Assembly (NCBI GenBank): GCA_948567375.1
Contig: OX419760.1
Coordinates: 56,916,001-56,980,000, forward strand
Origin: Lunularia cruciata
Lineage: Eukaryota > Streptophyta > Marchantiopsida > Lunulariales > Lunulariaceae
DNA length: 64,000 bases
Direction of reading: 5' to 3'
The notes beneath the pieces are model-generated. The model saw only the letters and a program-made list of their open reading frames with translations. It did not search any database and was not told the DNA's origin. Below, one piece after another: positions 9,132 to 22,148 of this stretch (the stretch's first letter is position 1; every line of letters begins with the position of its first letter). The translations under genes and the position numbers were made by a program.

Positions 9132-10215
9132 ATCTCCAGATCTGAAATGACAACACACTCTTCATATCTATTGATTCAAATCTCAAATTGGTTATGAATC
9201 CAATCTGATGTCTACCTCTTCCTCTTCTACTAAACCCAATGGAACTTCCTTTGCTTCTTGTACTTTGGCTCTATCAACTTCTACAACTTCTTCTCTTTCT
9301 CTCATTTCTTTAGCCTAAACTGCAATTGAACTTAGCTTCCGACCCACTCACACTTAGTATGTCAAACAATTCATCCAAAGACACTTGCACTCCTACCTTT
9401 GATACTTCACCTTGGGTTCCTAACTTCACACTACTTTGAATCTGCTCTAACTCAGATTTCACTAAATCTAATCTAAGAGAAACATTATTTCCTACCTCAC
9501 TAGTTTTCTTATCTACTCAATCTCTCAAGAAAATTAATAGATTATTCAACTCAGTGTCCTTTTCCAATCTCTTCCTTGTCTCCTATATTTTGGGTTCATT
9601 CATTACAGCCCTATCTTCAACCTTATCTTCAATCTTCAATGAAATTAAAGTCATGGGTATCCTAATACTATCTTCTTTCCCTACTCTAACTTCCTCAAAT
9701 TGACTTTGGCAAGACTTCCAAAGTCACCTACATCCAATACCTTGGATTGGGTTACCTTCATCTTGAAATGAAGTCTCTATACCCAAAGCCGTGTGGACCC
9801 AAAGTCACTCCATCCAAAGTCTCTCAACTACTCCATACATCTACTACAGAAACTTCAAATGCTTGTAACTTTTTTTACAAGCCTCCAAACTATACTATGT
9901 TGGTGGTAATGGAAATTCCTAAAAGAGATGCTTTCAATGAAATACAACATGCACAATTTGGACATGTTGTCACCAAGATACAGCCCTCGTAGTAATCATG
10001 ACATGCAACTTCCATTTTGATACAAAGTACCCCGCCTTTGGGTCCAATCCTCATTCAGATCTGCCCTCCTTTGGGTCCAATTTGAGTTCTTCTTCCTCTA
10101 ACGTGAAGTCGACTTCCTTGGGTTGAATCAAAACACAAGTTTCTCCTCATTTCTTCTCTGTTTGGGTTCAATTTGGTTTCAATAATGCACTTCTTCTTCA
10201 AAACTTATCAACCTA
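9132..10215 (-). mobile_element. Family B internal region, degenerate
   Basis: Read on the minus strand, the stretch next to the LTR matches 30610-30730 (GAGGTAGACAT, CCAATTTGAGATTTGAAT). Further right, at about 10020-10210, it matches the leader block with GTTTTGAAGAAGAAGTG seen at 31740. Charged, Glu/Lys-rich translation suggests a coiled-coil gag tail, but stops are frequent. The plus frame at 9747-9992 is noise. Confidence 0.55.
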
Positions 10216-13200
10216 TGTTAATGAGTTGACTTTTGCCTAGTGGTACAAAGGCTCCGCTCTAAGCTTGTTGCACCAACTGATCCACATGCTACTGCAATGC
10301 CTCCTCTTAACTCCACAAAGGAACATCTAGGTGGATAGAACAATCCTACTTGTACTCCAAATTTGAGTGGTCTTCTTTGGTACTGAAGTATCCTTTGCAT
10401 GGGCATTCTCCTCTAATAAGTCACTAGGCCAAGTAAGAGAACCATTGAAAGTTGAAACCCAACCCACCATGGTCCCGGACTATAGTGAGCCAAGATCACC
10501 ACTATTGAAGCATACTAGTTGGAAACATACTCGTCCCTCACCTGCATGCCAACCTGGTCTATAGGAGACTGTCTCCTCTCAATAGTCAATACTAACTAAT
10601 ACCATGAGGTATAACATTGCTCTCACAACTAACACATCATATGACTCAACTATGGTCAAAATGGCTTGAGCTCTCACCATAGAGCTATCGATTGGATGAC
10701 AAGGCTGAATTTGAACAACAAGCTTTCCATATGTGATGTTCTGTGTAGAATCAACACCAAGAGATGTTTGGATTTGAAATGGACACTTCTCCACATTGGT
10801 CTTTTGTAACTCCAGAGAGACACCTCTCCACTTTGGAGCCTTCTCCAACATAAAGGGATGTACACCAAAGTCTAGTAAGACAATTTGTGGTGTATAGACC
10901 TTCCTTAAAAGTCACACCAACAAAAAATCCCCCTTTGGTTATCCAAAAAGACAATCCCAAGTGTAAATTGTGCCCACTCAAAGGCCCATCTAGTTGGTAA
11001 CTCCTCCAATCTAGCTACTATTGCCTACCGTAAACCACTGGTTGTTGAGCAATCCCATGCTCCTCAACCAAGTCAGCTCCACTATCAAGCACTTCTGCTC
11101 TAGTAGTAGGAACCACATCATCCCTACTCTCACAGCGTGTGGCAGCCAATTGGAAAACTAGGACTAGGACAACTCCCAAGGTAAACATGTCATTGGCTGA
11201 GAATAATGGAAAGCACATAATCAGTTGAGCCACCTCCAACAATTGTGCTAGACTTGGTTTGTGTAGTACCAAGTGGTTGACTAGTAGGTAGTCCATCATG
11301 CACCCAATCACTACCTACCTTACCTACACTAGGATGTCTAGGAGCCATGGATGTCATCTGTAGTGCTTCCAAGAGTGTAATAGATTGGGGAAGTTTGACT
11401 TGTCTACCAGCCTCTCCTCTCTATGGATCCAACTCTACTAATGCTTCTCTAGGCTTTGGAGCATGTATTGCACTCCAAGTCATTACGGCAGATGCATCCA
11501 CCTGTGCTGCTCCACACATGAAGTCTATGACATCTCTATCACCAACATATGAGGTGGAAGCCTTAGTATCCAGATTTGATCTCCTCTGAGCTATGGCTAT
11601 ATTAGCAAATCTTTGCTCCAACTGCTCAATGCGAGTAGCCATGGCAATATTAGAAGTAAGGGCAAGTATTGTACCCCTACTAGGTGTGGATCCTCTACCA
11701 CCCATCTCTATCACCTTGTCGTCCATGACTTGGAGTTCCTCTACTTCCTACCATAGCACCCCTACCACTCCATAACTCCAAGTGTAGGTCAAAGCATTGG
11801 TCACTAGTATGACCAAATTTGTGACAATGCTCACACTCTCTTTGTGTTGGTTGTGATGCACTAGAGGTATTAGGTTCGCTGCTTGAGTACACTCTCTCCT
11901 ATAGTGAGGTCCACCACAAGTCCAACAAGCAATACCACTAGTCATTGGTGGCTACTGACCCAAAAATGAAGGTAAGGATCTAGCTACACTAGGCCCTCCA
12001 CTTGCTGCATAGGATTTGGGCTCTCCACCCTGTCCTCAAAAGCCAACATGGTATGGTACACTCTAGAAGAAGTAATGGTTGTGGATGAGGTCTCATTACC
12101 AAATCCAGATGTCACTTCTCTCTCCTCTACTATATTGAGCTCAATACGCCCAACCAAACTAAAGACCACTCCCAAAGTATGCAAAGTAGCCTATAACAAT
12201 GTAGCATCATGAGCTCCACATTGCAACTCCTTGACCAGTATCCCATACCAAAACAAGATTTGTTGGGCCTCATTAACTCCCTAAGTAAAATTGATCAGCC
12301 GTCTCATGCGAGTGTATGCCTTGCGTACGCTCTCTCTAGCCTTTTGTTGGAACTCCTACAAGCTCCTTAACTTGTCAATCCATACTCCCCGGTAGTTCTG
12401 GTTCAAACACTAGAAGAACTCCACCATGGGATTAAACCCCGATACTAAACCACCTCTTGTAGAAGTACTTCCACTGATAGTAGCACCATCTCCAAGAGAT
12501 CCACCAATGCTACTAAAGCTAGAACTTGTAGGTAATGTCGCTCTACCCTTAGAAATTAAGCCGGAAGTAATGGAGACATAGTTCAGAGACCAACATTGTC
12601 TCTATAGCTCAATCTCCTCCAAGTGAGCTCTCTTGAACTCATGGTAGTCATCCATTCCAGACCCTCCAAGTGCTAAAACAACCCTTTCCATGCCATGAAG
12701 GGTATGAACAAAGTCAGGTTCCGCATTTGTTGCAGATCATACCAATTATTAAACTCCTAGATGAAGTCATTTAACTCAATGGTACCCACTATACTAGAGT
12801 AACACTTGGGGCCTTTAGAGGCCCCTTAAATCTTGTCCATGTCCCACAACAACGGTGTGAACACACCAAGTGCACTCTCAACTAAATCAACTCTTATGCC
12901 AAACTCCAACTCATAGTTAATCTCCTCCCTCGTTGGGGCTTGAGATACAAGCTGATATCGAGCACCACTCCAAGTAAACCCATTGCCTAGTATAACAATA
13001 TCTCCTCTAGAATCCCCAAAAAACTCTATCATGATAAAGTAACCAAGAATTGCAACCCATAACCAAAACCACAGCAAGTATCCCACCAAAAATTACCACT
13101 AAATGCCAACACCTCCAAGTGCCAACACCACCAACTGAACATCACCAACTAATGTAGCTCTAACTATGAAACTAGGAGAAATGGAAACCTATAACCTTTC

Positions 13201-13320
13201 ATCACAACATGCACTCTTACGTATTGCTGGTCATCACTTCTTGCCTCATCAAAGAGAAATATAGATGATTTGATTGGTCATCACTCCAGTCTCACTACCA
13301 CGAGTACACTTGAGCACCAA
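10216..13320 (-). pseudogene. Family F gypsy gag-protease relic
   Basis: Minus-strand coding remnant in shifting frames. From the gag side, a region at about 12826-13089 is readable (86 residues, no domain known). Then comes gag with two zinc knuckles near 11760-11930: CWTCGGPHYRREC (C-x2-C-x3-H-x4-C) and CEHCHKFGHTSDQC (canonical CCHC). These two lie in different frames, so a shift separates them. Downstream, about 10440-11000, a retropepsin-like region reads KWRGVSLELQKTNVEKCPF, VESYDVLVVRAMLY and, past a stop, SYRPGWHAGEGR. I recognise that string from plant gypsy proteins. No RT or integrase follows, so the element is truncated at about 10216, where family B sequence begins. Confidence 0.6.
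13140..13300. repeat. Block shared, inverted, with 17940-18060
   Basis: The stretch around ACAACATGCACTC, TGGTCATCACTTC and AGAGAAATATAGA on the plus strand recurs on the minus strand at about 17940-18060. It sits in the leader of element F here and next to the 3' end of element E there. The function is unknown. Confidence 0.4.
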
Positions 13321-13573
13321 TGCTCTAAAGTCAAAGCACCTCACACAAACATGGTGCACAAACAAGTAGAGAATAGATGAGATCCAATCATAAGAAATCT
13401 AAATAGAACATCATATAAATCAACATTGGACTTGCACCATCTTGCATTTGACATAATACGAGTTATCTATTTCTTAAGCTATTAAGATCACCAAGAATAA
13501 GATCAAATTGTCTCTCCTAGCCAAAACTATAGGTGTATAAGTAATAGTGGAACAATAACTAGGAAAACAAGTG

Positions 13574-13634
13574 AGGGTGGACCAGTTGGCTAGGGCACCA
13601 GTCTAAGAACCAGAGATCTAGGGGTCAAACCTTG
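13574..13634 (+). repeat. tRNA-like (SINE head-like) segment with A and B box resemblance
   Basis: GACCAGTTGGCTAGGGC resembles a pol III A box region. GGGGTCAAACC, about 35 bp on, resembles a B box (GGTTCGAATCC) with some mismatches. It could be a decayed SINE head or chance. No 3' tail or duplication was identified. Confidence 0.3.
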
Positions 13635-13821
13635 TTGTGTACAATCTAGCAAGGTGGGCAGATTTTGCCAAACAATGACCAAAATCTACTCTAAACTATC
13701 TAGCCTCATGTTGGCTTGTTGGCCCCTTCTAGGACTTCATAGCCTCTCATAGCCCACAGCCCTATGCCTTGAAGCCTTGAAATGCCCAAAGGAGGCTTTT
13801 CTTCTTGCCACTTTGACCCTC

Positions 13822-14368
13822 TCCAAATTTGGCAAAACTTCTCCAAATCTGGCCAAAATTTGATGTAAATCTTTAAAGTTGACTGACCGCCAGATCCTAC
13901 GCTAACTCTCCACTTTAGCCAAATTGAAATGATAGGTTTCTCTAAATCAAAAATTCACAAAGATGGGTTCCTAATTCCACATTCAATTTCACTTTTTGAG
14001 CTCAACTTACACCAAATTGGTCTTATTTTTCACCTCATGAGCTCAAAATCACAACTACAACTTGAAAATTGCTTCTCTTTGCTTGAAATATGTCTCCAAA
14101 TCTGGCAAAACTCCTCCAAATTTGGCCAAAATTTGACGTAAATCCCTACAGTTGGTTGACTGCCAAATCCTCCTCTAACTCTCTACTTGAGCCAAATTTG
14201 AATGACAGGTTCCTATAAATCACAAATTCATGGAGATGGGTTCTCCAACTCCATCTTCAATTTCACTTTTTGAGCTTAACTTGCACCAAATTGGTCTTGC
14301 TTTCACATACAAAGCTCAAAATCACAACTACTACTTGAAAATTACTTCTCTTTGCTCAAAATTTGGCC
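13822..14368. repeat. Tandem duplication, two units of about 273 bp
   Basis: The block beginning GGCCAAAATTTGA at 13851 recurs at 14124, and the match extends through CAATTTCACTTTTTGAGCT and AAAATCACAACTAC in both units. The copies differ at many positions, so the duplication is old. Frames at 13929-14141 and 14230-14457 come from this repeat and are not genes. Confidence 0.75.
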
Positions 14369-14998
14369 AACACTTCCGCACATTGTCTACCTCATTGCCA
14401 ATTTTGCATCAATTTGAAGACCTTCTGCACACTAAGGAAAATCTGAACTTTGAATGAGCTACCAACAATCAATAAGTCTTAGAGATACCACAAACATTCT
14501 CAGTTCCCGTACTTGATTTCCCCCTGACCTCACTTCTTTGATGTAATTAGTTTGTTTACACAACTCAAATCACACTCAATCAGATTAGTACTTGATTTGT
14601 CACTCCATAATCAACCAACAATTGGGCACTAGTGGGTTATAATCAAGAAACACCTACTCAGCTAAGAGAATCCAAGTGATGCTTGCCGGCCTTTGTACAC
14701 CATAGCTAGGAACTCGGAGGTTCAATATCAAAGAAATGAGCTCTTTGGAGTTGCACTTCAAAATTATACCCCCTTTGGCTCAAGCTAGGTCACAAACCCT
14801 AACGGTCCTATTGATAGCACACCCAATAGTGCAAATAGTGCTAAGTGACGGTGGGCTCCACCATGTAATAAATACCTCAAACACAAAATATGACTATCAA
14901 TAAGTAGTCTATGAGTAGCTACCAAAATACTCTTGACTACCAACACCACTACTCTAGAGTCCAAGCAATCTAGGTGCGATGCTACAAATGGTGTAACA

Positions 14999-15990
14999 CC
15001 TTTCCCATAGAAATTTACTCCGGATTCCTCACCAATCTCCCTACCGAGGACTAATTTCCAATCTGACTCTATTGATCGAGCCCAATTTCCTTTCTTTCCT
15101 ACTTTGTTACACCCTCCTTACAATTACTTGTAACAATTTTTGCCATGAACATCGGAAAACTCAAATTCTAATTCCATTTTCCAAAAAGGTGATCCAAATT
15201 TTGGTTAAAACTTCAACCCTTGCAATTACATCTAACCTCTGAACCACTAGATTCCTCACTACAATTTAGGGATTCTTCTTCCCGCCCCTCATTGGCATTG
15301 TGCTCATATCATGCTCATATCTCTTATTCTCTATCTCTGGACAACTATCTCTTCTCTTGGACAAGAAATTTCACTCCGAGAGGATCTTTGAAAATTGAAC
15401 TTTCATATGGCTTTGTAATTTTCATTACCTTGAGATGATTGCTAAGAGGCATAGGATAGTTGTGTGACATTTTGAAATTCCCTTAATAAAGTCTTTACCT
15501 TATATTGTTGCAATGTGCGGTCATTCCTAAGTCACTCTTCACTAAACAATCACACCTTTTGCATGTGATCCTCTTGTCACTATCAATTTTCTCCTACTCA
15601 AGACTCAGCCATTTTCTTGGTTGTACATTCTTGACTGACGCACCTAAAGAAAAGTTATTACACTGTCCTTGCATTGGGGTTGATCACTCTGAGGCAAAGT
15701 CTTCTTACTTTGGGTTTCACCTCCAACGAGTTCAATCTGAGTTCTCCTTCTCTTCACACAAAGTAGGCTTCTTTGGGTCTGACCAGAAGACACAATTCTT
15801 CTTCTTTCTTCACCATTCAATTTCAATCCGCCTTCAACTATACACTTCTTCTCAGAAAATACGTAAAACAACAACAAACCAAAACATATGGGTACCACAT
15901 ACCCCCTCCCTCAAATGTGAGTGTCCCCACAAACACCAACATTGCCTTCTTTATACATGTCAAAGTCCACGGTGTTGTGTTGTGGTTTGC
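14999..15990 (-). mobile_element. Family B leader and gag-like N-part, minus copy
   Basis: The minus strand matches 28136-29040 (plus) across nearly a kilobase, including TTTTCTGAGAAGAAG and GGTTAGATGT. The coding-like part near 15440 reads as a Pro/Ser-rich segment beginning SHNYPMPLSNHLKVM, comparable with 28563-28660 and 32126-32215. Stops and shifts are present. The junction with the F LTR at 14998 suggests F inserted here. Confidence 0.6.
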
Positions 15991-18138
15991 ATAGCCCATA
16001 AAAAAGTGACTTATTAATTCTATCTCCACATTAGTGGGGTAGGTTGTCTACTAGATCCAATGGATGAGATGCTACCATGTGAGAAATCTATGTACATGTA
16101 TGAGATTGGCCATGTGGGTTACAATCTTATCATGTTTGAGGGCCCTGATGAATATAGTGAGTGCGAGTGGAGAGACAGGGGTATGTTTAGTCAAGGAGTC
16201 TCAAGGAGGAGGAGGATGTTGGGAGTGAGAGTGGTAGCAATGCGCAAGTGGTAGAACATCAGAGGAAGCATTTGAGCATGAGATGTCCCATGCTCTTGAT
16301 CTACCACTCCCAAATCCTTTTCTCATCAAGCTTCAGATTTTGCACCGTGATGGCTTACAGGACTGGTTGGTAGCACGTTATGGGGCGGTATTCGTGGAGT
16401 CGGTGATGGGAAACCTAGATACTATCGTCCTTCCGGTGCCTACTTATGAGCATGTTTGGGACATAAACAATATATGTGCTTCTATAGTTAGGAAATGCCT
16501 AAATTTTTGCTCATAAGCTTCAAGGTGGAGTTTTGGGGTCCATTTGTCAAAAAGTAAAAAGACTAAAGGACAAATGTGCAAGAGATTAGGTCCCAAGGGA
16601 GAAGTCTAGAGTTTTTAGACCATCGAAGGAGTTTGAGAAAACCATTTGGGAAACAAAGGATATATTTGGAAAGAGGAGCTAACAAGCTACAATTTGAAGA
16701 CAAAAATCACACAATTTGAGCTGATTCTATGAGAGATATGATCAACTGAATCAAGGGGGTAAATTTCATATTTAGGAGCACAAAGTAGGCAATGGATGGA
16801 GCTTCTTGAGACATTTTCACTATTTGTCAGTGGGATTAGAGTGCAGAAAAAGTGCTTATAGTATTAAAAAAATAATTTTAAGTTTTAGATCAATCTCAAA
16901 TCAGATCTTGTTGATTGAAGTTGAAGCTCTTAAGGTGTAAGGTGATGGAGAAGAGCTAGTGATCAGGTTTGGAGTTTTGGTCACTCCCCAAGTTGTGGTT
17001 TGAGCTACCCTATGAAAATTTCCAGTCTTGTTATTGGTTAGGGTGTGTACCTTTTTGTGAAGGTTTCATGTGAATTTTTTAAATAGAGAATTCAGGGTCT
17101 TGGATCAAGTATACATGGGTCTGCAGAGCTCACAAGTTAGCCTAGCTCAGGAATTGATCCATATCTAGGGATTGAGGTTGGATTAGACCATCAAACTTTG
17201 TAGAGTGTTAACTAAGAGCACGACCAACTACTATGAAAAATTAAGTTGGCTCTGGACTCATAGAAAGTGAGATCTGATGCAACAAGTTTTACTAAAATGA
17301 TTGTTGTAAGCTCGGAGGAGCATTTCTTTCTTTAATCCTAATTGAATGTCAATTCTCTCATTGTTGTGACTTGATTGAGAGTTCAGATTTCCAAAGTTCT
17401 TTTTGAGGATCAAGAGTACATCTGATTTATAAATCAGGGGAAAGTTTACAAGAACCAGGGGAAAAACCCTAAAAAGGGGATTTCGAAATTAGGGTGAGAG
17501 TTGCAAAAACCTGGCTAATTTTGAGAGCTTGTAAGGAGAGTTGTAGTGATCTGATTGATGTCTATTTTATATCATTGGAAAGCTTATCTCACAGGCTTCC
17601 CATTGAATCCTAGAACACTTGAATCCAAGTTATATATAAGTAGTTATGTTAGTATGAGCTATGAAAAGTTTTCCCCATCAAGAAGACATAGGAAATCCCC
17701 ACATGGAGTAGGAATGTGTTGAGATCTGAAGTACAGCTTGGAGAAGACTTGGAGTAATGATTTAAATTATCTTGATGGTAGAGCACAAAGGGTCTGAAGC
17801 TCTTTTCTAACAAAAAGCACAAAGAGTTATTGCCGTATTCTTGTGATTGGATCCTCTCTGTGCTTGCATGCTTGTTTGTACGCCCAATTGGTTTGGATTG
17901 GTGTATTGGCGTTGCACTTAGGTTCTTTCCTTCTAGGAGTGCTATATATTTCTCCTTGGTAATTTTGGAAGTGATGACCAACAGACCAGGAGTGCATGTT
18001 ATGATGATAGGTTAGGTTGCCTGTCACTACCCTACCCGATAGCAAGAATACTAGTTACGAGAGTGGAGGGTTCCAACTGTTAGGTAACATGCATGTTCAG
18101 ACAAGTAGTTATAGGTTTATCTGCAGCCTGTAATCTAC
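15991..18138. other. No gene recognised; possible LTR and leader DNA
   Basis: The frames at 16060-16254 and 16283-16516 (77 residues, LPLPNPFLIKLQILHRDG) carry no motif I know. Minus text at 17940-18060 repeats the block at 13140-13300. The part left of 18139 may be the 3' LTR of element E, because TATGGAGAT followed by TGTAGATTAC on the minus strand mimics a polypurine tract plus LTR start. Confidence 0.35.
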
Positions 18139-21100
18139 AATCTCCATAGCTAGGCACCTTGTGTGTTCTTAGAGAGAGAGAAAAGAAAAGTACAACAATG
18201 GTCCAATATTTTTTGACTCTCCACCGTTCACTTGAGTGGCAAACGGATTGCCTTCCATGTTTGCAAGTTAAATAGAGCAATTCTCATAAATGTGCATTGC
18301 ACAATAAAGCTCCGTCCATCCTAAGTGTAGCTTTCCTAGAAAAAATATTTGGCAATTGTCATATAACAACACTAAGTCTCCTTCTTGAATAGCAATAGGC
18401 TTAATTCTCTTATCATGCCTAACTTTTCACTGATCTTGTATTTCCTTTGTGGTTTACATTGCATCATCTCTTTTCTCTTCTAACTACGTCAGTTGATGGA
18501 TCCAAAGATCTTGACTTTCTTCCTTTGACAATCATTCATCACAAAAAATCCAATATATTGGTACTTCAAATTCATGAGGTAATATAGGATGCAATATGTA
18601 TGTCAAAAAATATGGAGTTTGCTTGGTTGTGATCTTCTTGGTGGTTTTATATGCCCATAAAGTAGCATGTAACTTTGTGTCCTAATTGTAGGCATAATTG
18701 ATAGTCACCTAATTAAAAATTTTACACAACAATCCATTTGCTTTCTCCTTTAGTCCATTGGCTTTTGGGTTATAAGGGGTTGTCTTCCAATGTTTAATCT
18801 GGAAGTACTTGGTTAACACCTCCACCATGGAGTTCAAAAATGAATCTTCCAATTACTAACCAATTCCAAAGGACATCCATAACATGAAATGATGTTCCGA
18901 AAGAAAAGTGTTGCAACGGTTTCCACATCGTCCCTCCAAGTTGCCTTGGCTTCAACCATCTTGGTACCATAATCAATGCAAACCAATAGGTATCTCTTCC
19001 TTGTGAATTGGATCATTAGTTGAATTGTACCCACAAAATCAATTCCCCATTTCTCAAATAGGGCCAATGGAAAAATTGGTCTCAAAGACCATTAAGAAGT
19101 AGCCGTTGGCTTTCTTATTCTTTGATAGGCATCACAACTTCAAATATGAGCCTGAGTATCCTTATACATTGTAGGCCACCAATACCCTGCTGAATTTTTT
19201 TTCTTTATTATGTTCTTCAAGGTATAGTGTACTCTTGATGCTTTTGAGTGCAAAGACTTGATTACTCCTCCAACTACATATGCTTCCAAGCACCTCTAAA
19301 GTACTTCATCTTTGCCCATTCTAAATAAAATGTTGTGTTTTAATTTGCACAATCCCATTTTCTTGAGGAAGTTGCCCTCTGCTCCGGGTCTAGTCCCTCA
19401 AGACATTGGCAAGTATGCAGATAGTGATATTCAACTGCATACCTTGTACTTTGCATTGCAATCAAGTGATCCAACTCTTTGTCAAGAAAACAATCATCAA
19501 CTTCCCATTCTTGGGTTTGAGTCTCTAACCTAGATAGGAAGTCTGCATTTGCATGCAAACTCTCTTTGTTACTTGCACAGTGCATGTAAATTCTTGTAAT
19601 AACAAGATCCATTGTGCAATTTGCCTAGGCAAATCAGCCTTCTTTACCAAATGTTGTGAAGCATAATGGTCCACATAAAAGACAAACTTGTATCCTAAAA
19701 AATAGTGGTGAAACTTCTTCAAGGCATACATCATTTTGAGTGCTTCTCTTTCAATTGTCAAATATTTCTTTTCTACAATTGAAAGCTATCAACTGGCATA
19801 ATAAATTGGATAGTCTTTCTTCTTCTCATCCTTCTGACTTAAGATGACTCCAATTGCCATGGAAAAAGTTTCCACATGCACATGAAAAGGGACATCCTAA
19901 TTTGGAGCCCTCATAAATGTTACTTTAACCAATTTCTTCTTCAACACCTGGAAATTTTTTTCTTGTTTTGCTTCCCACACATAGTCTTTGACTGCTTTAG
20001 AAGCTTTGTTAGGGGTGTACCAAACACTGCATAGTTAGATATGAAGCATCTATAGTTTTTTACATGTACCAAGAAAGCTCTTAGCTCTTGAATTTTTTTA
20101 GGGGATTCCAAAGTTGAGATCACTTTCACCTTCTCAACATCAACTTCAATACCTCAGCTTAAAACCAGATGCTCCATAAGAATACCTTCTTTCATTGCAA
20201 AGAAGCATTTATCCGGATGTAATGACAAGCCAACAAAATGACACCTTTCAAAAGTTTGGCAAAAGTAATCCAAATGTACTTCCCTTTGACCAAACACACA
20301 AAAACTATTAATGAAGACTTCTAAAAATTTGCATAGAAAATCTTTGAAGATTGCATTCATCATTCGCTGGAAAGTAGCAGGAGCATTACAAAACCTAAAG
20401 GGCATTTGATTGTAAGTGAAAGTGCCCCAATTGGTAGTGAATGTATTTTTTATCCTTGTCTTCTTCTCAAATGGATACTTGAATATAGCCTCAAAATCCA
20501 TTGAGAAAATTATAGCAAGGATGACCAACTACTTGGTCCAAAATTGTATCGGTAAAAGGTAAGGGATGATGATCCTTCCTTGTAAGTGCATTCAACTTGT
20601 AGAATTCTTGGCACACATGAATCTTCCCAATCTTCTTCTTTGGAACAATGATAATGGTAGAAACCCACTCACTGCTCAAGACAAGAAGATTATCCCCTAA
20701 GTACTTATTGATTTCATCTTTCACCAAAAGCAAGTACTTTGGGTCAAACAATAATGTCTTTCACCCAAGGTAAGGTCATATACGTCTTCATCTTTGACCT
20801 CTACCTCGTAGCATTCCAAGTAATTAACTTAGACTTCTTTATTGGAGTCTTTGGAAGACAAAGATGATGAATCTTAGGATTCATCCTTGTCTTCTGAGAA
20901 AGTGTTTTCCCTAAGGTGGAGAACCTTTGTCCAACTCATAGTCACCAGCTTTTGTTCTTTGGACAAGATGTCCATGAACCTCAACTTCTACTAGTGCCAA
21001 TCCACAACAACTTGGGCACTTTAAAACCAAGGTCTTTTGATCAATAGGAGATAACCAGTTTTGTTCATTGGTCTCAACATGATGTAATTCAACTTGAAGG

Positions 21101-21244
21101 GCACTCCTTTGATGATCGTAGTGATATTTGACAACATGCCCAATGATCATCTCTTGGTTTGGTCCACAAATTTCAAGATTTGGGGCATAGGTTCAAAAAT
21201 ATGATATTCCAAATGATGTGTGGTATCCTCTATCATGACATGAC
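18139..21244 (-). pseudogene. Family E gypsy pol: RT, RNase H, integrase, degenerate
   Basis: Read on the minus strand from 21240 leftwards. The protease tail reads HVMIEDTTHHLEYHIFEP, then NYIMLRP. RT follows (20154-20751: SSEWVSTIIIVPKKK, then YNQMPFRFCNAPATFQRMM), with the catalytic motif changed to FINSF where FxDD is expected. RNase H at about 19525-19790 is followed by HANADFLSRLE after a frameshift. Integrase at 18200-19090 has WGIDFVGTIQ, VCIDYGTKMVEAKATW and CYGCPLELVSN, then after a break AYKTTKKITT and RHDKRIK with GDLVLLYD. Many stops and shifts make it inactive. Gag and most of protease lie at 22828-24895, separated by an insertion. Confidence 0.85.
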
Positions 21245-21936
21245 TATAACACCCATTTGTGCATGTATGTAGTGTTGTGATATTTAGTTTGGTATTATTA
21301 GTACTTGAGAGATATTATTTTTATAGAGATAAAGGACAATTCTACATTATTCATGATTAGCTCAAGTTAGTCATAGCTAAGATAGAAGGGACCTTACTTT
21401 AGAGGAAGTGGAAAAGATAAGCACCACTATTTTTGATTTTAGTGTGTTGACTTGGTATTATTCCTAGGTTTTTTGGCTTTGAGGAAAGAATTGAGAACTC
21501 TTGGGCCCGTAAGCCTTTTTTTTTGGATTCTTCTATAGTCCAAGGATAATCCATGTGAAGGAATCCTTGATTTGGTAGTTGGGTCAAGAAAAACTCACAT
21601 GCTTAGTGGAATTTGCCTATGTGGATGGATATTCCTTTATAATTTTTTACTTTACTTGACTTTTAGCCTAGTAACCTGAGTTACTCTAGTAATTAGTAAC
21701 TTTGGTGCGTAACTATTTCACAAGTATATAAACTAGGGGTGAGGAAGTACTCATCATCCTTTCATTTGCAGCTATCTCTCTCTCATTGAGTTCTATAGTG
21801 AGCAATGTCTTGAGTCTTGGAGTGTTAGCCTTGCAGAAGTATGATGGAGTTGGGGTTCCTTGCCTTCTAAGTCCTTGGTGCGCTACCATAATAGCCATCC
21901 AAGTTTCATCCTGAGTGAGAGACAGGTCGGCTCATA
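21245..21936 (+). repeat. Family A LTR, plus orientation, diverged
   Basis: It matches 687-1365 over its length but starts TATAACACCC rather than TGTAACACCC and ends CTCATA, so both terminal dinucleotides are mutated. It is followed by a primer-site-like TGGTTCCATTGTTGGGAC at 21941. Confidence 0.85.
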
Positions 21937-22148
21937 TTTTTGGTTCCATTGTTGGGACTTCTTTAGAAGGCAAGATAATGTTCCATGTATAATTCTATAT
22001 TAGACACAAGGATGCTATGAGAGCTTACTTGGAGAGAAATTTAGGAGAGGAGAGGGCTGAACTTATGTTAGAGAACTTATGTTATGACCCATTTGTATAT
22101 CCTGTAGTTCATTATGATATCTTTGAGGTGATTTTGTACATCTTGTAC
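21937..22148 (+). mobile_element. Family A leader with eroded small ORF 1
   Basis: This is 212 bp of the region after the 5' LTR. The small ORF of 1407-1577 is recognisable (GEERAELMLEN, then DPFVYPVVHYDIFEV) but has an early TAA and a small insertion. The text ends CATCTTGTAC where an inverted LTR starts. Confidence 0.75.

Larger units (their letters stand above)
13321..14998 (-). repeat. Putative 5' LTR of family F, about 1.68 kb
   Basis: On the minus strand the segment starts TGTTACACC at 14998 and ends AGAGCA at 13321, giving TG...CA ends. It is followed by TTGGTGCTCAAGTG, which could be a primer site, and then the gag relic. No second LTR is in the window, so the limits are inferred. 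It holds a 273-bp tandem duplication and a tRNA-like segment. Confidence 0.4.

Noticed and set aside
13574-13634. A genuine tRNA gene
   Set aside because: Box A and B resemblance only; no acceptor stem pairing or anticodon arm could be drawn convincingly.
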